Program-made: the position numbers and the translations under genes | NCBI RefSeq assembly: GCF_014199335.1 | Contig: NZ_JACIJI010000002.1 | Span: 558,001 to 622,000 of the forward strand | From: Stakelama sediminis | Lineage (GTDB): Bacteria > Pseudomonadota > Alphaproteobacteria > Sphingomonadales > Sphingomonadaceae | Length of the DNA: 64,000 nucleotides | Direction of reading: 5' to 3' | Notes under the pieces: model-generated | The model's database searches: none | The model's input: the letters and a program-made list of their open reading frames with translations, nothing else | What the model was told of the DNA's origin: nothing | Shown: positions 60,699 to 64,000 of the stretch, piece after piece | Layout: each line of letters begins with the position of its first letter | How positions within the stretch are numbered: position 1 is the first letter of the stretch

Positions 60699-61262
60699 AT
60701 GCCGATGAACACGCTACCCGATCTGGCCGACCTTTCGCTTGCCGACATTGCGCGGCTGGCCGCTGAGAAGAAGCTGCCTCCGGTCGCCGACTGGAACCCC
60801 GCCCATTGCGGCGACAGCGACATGCGCATCGCCCCGGACGGAAGCTGGTTTCATCAGGGGGCTGTGATCACACGTCCAGCCATGGTCCGTCTGTTTTCGA
60901 CGATTCTGCGGCGGGAGAAAGATGGCGGCTATGTGCTGGTCACGCCGGTGGAAAAGCTGGATATTATCGTGGACGATGCGCCATTCGTCGCGGTCGAGAT
61001 GAAGGTGGGAGGTGAAGGCATCGCGTCGCGGCTGGCATTTCGCCTCAACACCGACGAGCTGGTTCTTGCCGATGCCGAGCATCCGATCCGGTTTGAGCCG
61101 CGTGACGATGGCCCCCATCCCTATCTGCGCGTACGCGACGGCCTTGACGCACTGATCGTGCGCAGCGTCTATTACGACCTTGCCGAACGCGTGACCGAAC
61201 AGGCCGGCGTTCCCGGCATCTGGAGCTGCGGCGCATTCTTCCCGGTCGGGAATGTGGCATGA
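60699..61262 (+). CDS. DUF1285 family protein
   Basis: A 187-residue protein of the DUF1285 family: LADIARLAAEKKLPPVADWN near 13, then DMRIAPDGSWFHQGAVITRP near 38 and MVRLFSTILRREKDGGYVLV near 60. The structures known for the family suggest nucleotide or small-ligand sensing, without proven role. ATG 60699 or 60705. The Nudix gene overlaps its stop by 4 nt (ATGA). Confidence 0.88.
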   Translation: MPMNTLPDLADLSLADIARLAAEKKLPPVADWNPAHCGDSDMRIAPDGSWFHQGAVITRPAMVRLFSTILRREKDGGYVLVTPVEKLDIIVDDAPFVAVEMKVGGEGIASRLAFRLNTDELVLADAEHPIRFEPRDDGPHPYLRVRDGLDALIVRSVYYDLAERVTEQAGVPGIWSCGAFFPVGNVA

Positions 61263-61861
61263 TGCTGATTGAGCGCTTGCGGACCGCACTCGCCGATAGC
61301 GACAAGGATCCGCCGGTATTGCTGACAGGCGATATCCGCGATGAAACGGTTGGACCGGACGAAAGTCTGGTCAAAGCGGCCGTGCTCGTGCCCATTACCG
61401 ACCGCGCCGCCCCCGGAGTCATCCTGACCCAGCGAACACAACATTTGCGCCGTCATGCCGGGCAGATCGCCTTTCCCGGCGGCCGGATGGATGCCGACGA
61501 TGCCGACATGGTTGCAACTGCCCTGCGTGAAGCCGATGAGGAACTGCGCCTGCCGCCCTCCAGCGTCACTGTCGCCGGAACCGCCGATCGCTATCGCACG
61601 ATCACAGGCTTTCAGGTGACGCCCGTTGTCGGTGTTATCCCGCCCGACCTAGCGCTTGTCCCGCAACCGGGTGAAGTGCAGGACTGGTTCGAAGTCCCGC
61701 TCGATTTCCTGCTCGACGAAGCGAACCATGTCGAAACCGCCGTGGAGTGGCAGGGGCGCGAGCGGCATTATTATGAAATCATCTGGGGGGAGCGCCGCAT
61801 CTGGGGTGCCACGGCCGCGATGATCGTCAACCTGTCGCGACGGCTGCGATGGAGTCGATAA
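61259..61861 (+). CDS. Nudix hydrolase, CoA pyrophosphatase-like
   Basis: A 200-residue Nudix hydrolase. The upstream CoA-type signature LTQRTQHLRRHAGQIAFPGG precedes the Nudix box GGRMDADDADMVATALREADEEL, in which READEE carries the catalytic acidic residues. This order matches NUDT7/CoA diphosphatases, which cleave CoA to phosphopantetheine and adenosine bisphosphate. Coupled to DUF1285 upstream and overlapping cca by 13 nt. Confidence 0.92.
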   Translation: MMLIERLRTALADSDKDPPVLLTGDIRDETVGPDESLVKAAVLVPITDRAAPGVILTQRTQHLRRHAGQIAFPGGRMDADDADMVATALREADEELRLPPSSVTVAGTADRYRTITGFQVTPVVGVIPPDLALVPQPGEVQDWFEVPLDFLLDEANHVETAVEWQGRERHYYEIIWGERRIWGATAAMIVNLSRRLRWSR

Positions 61862-63051
61862 TCCTCCCCGACGCAGCGTGGCGCAATCGCCCCGGCCTTG
61901 CCCGCCTGACCGAAATACTGGGGGACGGGCAAGCGCGCTATGTGGGTGGCGCGGTACGCGATACGCTGCTCAACCTGCCGGTTGCCGATGTCGATATCGC
62001 CACTCCCCTGCGGCCGGAAACCGCAATGGAACGTCTGAAAGATGCAGGCATCAAGGTGGTGCCGACCGGTCTGCGCCATGGCACCATCACAGCAGTTCTG
62101 GAAGGCGGGCCGGTCGAGGTGACGACGCTGCGCCACGACATCTCGACCGATGGACGCCATGCGGTCGTTGCCTATACCGACGACTGGGAAGCCGACGCCG
62201 CGCGGCGCGATTTCACGATGAATGCGCTCTATGCCGATCCGGCCAGCGGTCGGATCTTCGACTATTTCGGCGGCCTGTCCGATCTTGCCGAGCGCCGGGT
62301 GCGGTTTATCGGCGATCCTATGCAACGCATCGCCGAAGATCATCTTCGCATCCTGCGTTTCTTCCGCTTTCTCGCCCGGTTCGGCGATGCCCCCGATCCG
62401 CAAGGACTGGAAGCCTGTGCCGCGCGGGCGAATGACCTGATGGCTCTGTCGCGCGAAAGGATCGCTGACGAACTGCTCAAGCTGCTGGTTGCGAAAGCAG
62501 CGCCTCGCATCGTCGCATTGATGGTCGAGCATGGAATTTTCCGACCGGTGTTGCCGGAAATAGGCATTGCGGGTGCAAAGCATCTTTCACGGCTCGCCGG
62601 GGCCGAACAGCAAGCGGGAATATCCCCCGATCCCATCCGTCGTCTTGCCGCGCTCCTGCCACCGGAAAAAGGTGTCGCGGAGGCGGTCGGTGCCCGCCTG
62701 AAACTGTCGAGAGCGCAGCAGCGCCGCCTCGTGAGCGCGACGGGAACCGTCGATGCACCACCCGAAGCACTGGCCTATCGGCTGGGAATCGATACCGCCA
62801 TCGACCGGCTGCTGCTGCACCAGGGGGACGACGATGCAATCCGGTCGGTGCGCCACCTGAAGAACTGGCAAGTCCCTCGTTTCCCGTTGACCGGCGGCGC
62901 CATCGTTGCGCGTGGCGTGGCAAAGGGACCGGAGGTGGCCCGCCTGCTGCAACGTGCCGAGGCGCAATGGATAGCTGAAGGATTTCCCGACGCGTCGCGT
63001 GTCGAGACGATCGCGGATCACATCGTCAATCAGGAATCGCGTAAAAACTGA
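61849..63051 (+). CDS. cca: CCA tRNA nucleotidyltransferase
   Basis: A 400-residue class II enzyme of tRNA 3'-end repair. Head-domain motifs: RYVGGAVRDTLLNLPVADVDIA with the catalytic Asp pair near 46-48, then RRDFTMNALYADP near 118 and EDHLRILRFFRFLARFG near 163. As some tRNAs here encode CCA, it may mainly repair ends. It ends 22 bp inside the 3' end of the convergent GGDEF-EAL gene. ATG 61849 overlaps the Nudix gene. Confidence 0.95.
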   Translation: MESIILPDAAWRNRPGLARLTEILGDGQARYVGGAVRDTLLNLPVADVDIATPLRPETAMERLKDAGIKVVPTGLRHGTITAVLEGGPVEVTTLRHDISTDGRHAVVAYTDDWEADAARRDFTMNALYADPASGRIFDYFGGLSDLAERRVRFIGDPMQRIAEDHLRILRFFRFLARFGDAPDPQGLEACAARANDLMALSRERIADELLKLLVAKAAPRIVALMVEHGIFRPVLPEIGIAGAKHLSRLAGAEQQAGISPDPIRRLAALLPPEKGVAEAVGARLKLSRAQQRRLVSATGTVDAPPEALAYRLGIDTAIDRLLLHQGDDDAIRSVRHLKNWQVPRFPLTGGAIVARGVAKGPEVARLLQRAEAQWIAEGFPDASRVETIADHIVNQESRKN

Positions 63052-64000
63052 AATGCGTCGTCCGCGCTTAGCGGCCTGGCATACAGGAAGCCCTGTCCGT
63101 AGGTGCAGCCCAGCGCCGCCAGCGTCTGCGCCAGTTCATTCGACTCGATACCTTCTGCGGTAGTCTGCATGCCCAGCGCCTGGGCCAGGGACAGGATGGC
63201 GCGCACAATCGCAATCTTGTCACGGTCCCCCATCATGCCCTGAATGAAGCTTCGGTCGATCTTCAGCACGTCGATCGGCAGGGTCTGCAAATAGGCAAGG
63301 TTCGAATAGCCCGTACCGAAATCATCCATCGCCAGCGTCGTACCAAGATCTTTCAGACCGCGAAGCGTATGCGCGATACCATCCGGGTCCGTCACCAGCG
63401 CGCTTTCGGTCAGTTCGAGGACGATATGGCTGCCGTCGACGCCGTGGCGTTCCAATGCCTCTCGCAGCACGACCGGCACCCTGTCGCGCTGAAGCTGAAT
63501 TGCCGACAGATTGACCGCCAGCTTCACACCGCAATCTCCGTCAGCCGCACGATTCCAGATCGACATGGTACGAACCGCCTCATCCAGCGCCCAGCGACCG
63601 AGGGGAACGATCAGCCCCGACTCCTCAGCCACAGGTATGAATTCGCCTGGAGTCAGTTCGGTACCGTCTTCGGTACGCCAGCGGGCAAGCGATTCAAACG
63701 ACGTAATCTTTCCCGTCGACAGATCGCAAATCGGCTGAAAATTCAGTGTGAGGGCGCGGGTTTCGATCGCTCGACGCAACTCGGTCTCGATCCTGAATTG
63801 CTTGCGCGCCACATCGAATACACGGCTCTGATAAACTTCCGTACGTCCGGTACGCTTGGCGCGTTTTACCGCGAACTGGGCATGACGAATCATATCTTCC
63901 GCATCCGCCATCTGGTCGCATCCCAATGCGATCCCGATTGCGCAATCGATGCGTATCTCGAAATCCGAAAGGCTGAACGGTGTAGTCAGCACTTCCTGGA
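63030..64000 (-). CDS. GGDEF-EAL protein, C-terminal part (cut by window edge)
   Basis: The gene enters from the right edge. The visible 323 residues start in the end of a GGDEF domain (IRIDCAIGIALGCDQ, then AVKRAKRTGRTEVYQ) and contain a full EAL domain. Phosphodiesterase residues are intact: FESLARW in place of EAL, NLSAIQLQRD, LELTESAL, AMDDFGTGYSNL, LKIDRSF and TAEGIES. It should hydrolyse cyclic di-GMP; cyclase activity cannot be judged without the rest of the GGDEF domain. The stop overlaps cca tail to tail. Confidence 0.93.
   Translation of the reverse strand, partial: QEVLTTPFSLSDFEIRIDCAIGIALGCDQMADAEDMIRHAQFAVKRAKRTGRTEVYQSRVFDVARKQFRIETELRRAIETRALTLNFQPICDLSTGKITSFESLARWRTEDGTELTPGEFIPVAEESGLIVPLGRWALDEAVRTMSIWNRAADGDCGVKLAVNLSAIQLQRDRVPVVLREALERHGVDGSHIVLELTESALVTDPDGIAHTLRGLKDLGTTLAMDDFGTGYSNLAYLQTLPIDVLKIDRSFIQGMMGDRDKIAIVRAILSLAQALGMQTTAEGIESNELAQTLAALGCTYGQGFLYARPLSADDAFQFLRDS

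Overview
The window is about 64 kb of dense, high-GC bacterial chromosome. The gene content points to an alphaproteobacterium, most likely a sphingomonad. Clues are an E1-beta pyruvate dehydrogenase subunit with its own lipoyl domain, a full ccmC-to-ccmI cytochrome c maturation operon, TadE/TadG-type pilus genes, a WalW-like deacetylase, a dnaG-rpoD pair, and short dispersed repeats of a type I recall as common in sphingomonad genomes. The assignment rests on gene content, not on a 16S rRNA gene, which is absent. No prophage, insertion sequence or CRISPR array was seen.

Layout. 1-8.4 kb: start of dnaE (cut by the window edge), an HdeD-like membrane protein, seven overlapping ccm genes, a small unknown gene and a Tat-exported phosphatase. 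8.5-18.1 kb: a divergent two-component system and MacB/FtsX-type ABC transporter locus, with an adaptor, an ATPase, a previously unlisted 28-30 residue membrane protein and two paralogous permeases. 18.2-24.5 kb: PilZ protein, tRNA-Pro, lipoprotein, a CAT-anticodon tRNA, WalW-like deacetylase, an odd histidine kinase, an Lrp-type regulator and a periplasmic TPR protein. 24.7-32.6 kb: yaaA, an SDR, gyrA, a DUF952 gene, a YhhN protein, trmFO, an EF-hand protein and a squalene/phytoene synthase-like protein. 32.7-43.4 kb: three Tad pilin or pseudopilin genes, pdhAB, ftsB, eno, a cluster of small envelope proteins, rhomboid and greA. 43.4-53.3 kb: carB, an unknown gene, carA, a YqeY protein, a GIY-YIG nuclease framed by inverted repeats, dnaG and rpoD. 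53.3-64 kb: a structured AT-richer intergenic region, a Phd-like/PAS fusion, a MoxR/CHAP/VWA block, folM-like and folB, GST, GNAT, DUF1285, Nudix, cca, and a GGDEF-EAL protein cut by the right edge.

Most of the window is housekeeping: replication and transcription (dnaE, gyrA, dnaG, rpoD, greA), tRNA maturation (cca, trmFO), central carbon (pdhAB, eno), pyrimidine/arginine precursor (carAB), folate, and cytochrome c assembly. Translational coupling by 4-nt ATGA overlaps is widespread.

The least ordinary features are: (a) the GIY-YIG gene flanked by 33-bp inverted repeats, a third copy of which lies against the dnaG start; (b) a gene encoding a Phd-antitoxin-like domain fused to PAS domains, behind a leader full of palindromes; (c) the tiny membrane ORF in the ABC operon and the NtrC-like regulator there that lacks GAFTGA; (d) a 30-bp alternating purine/pyrimidine tract before gyrA, whose product carries Asn-Gln at the usual quinolone-determining pair.
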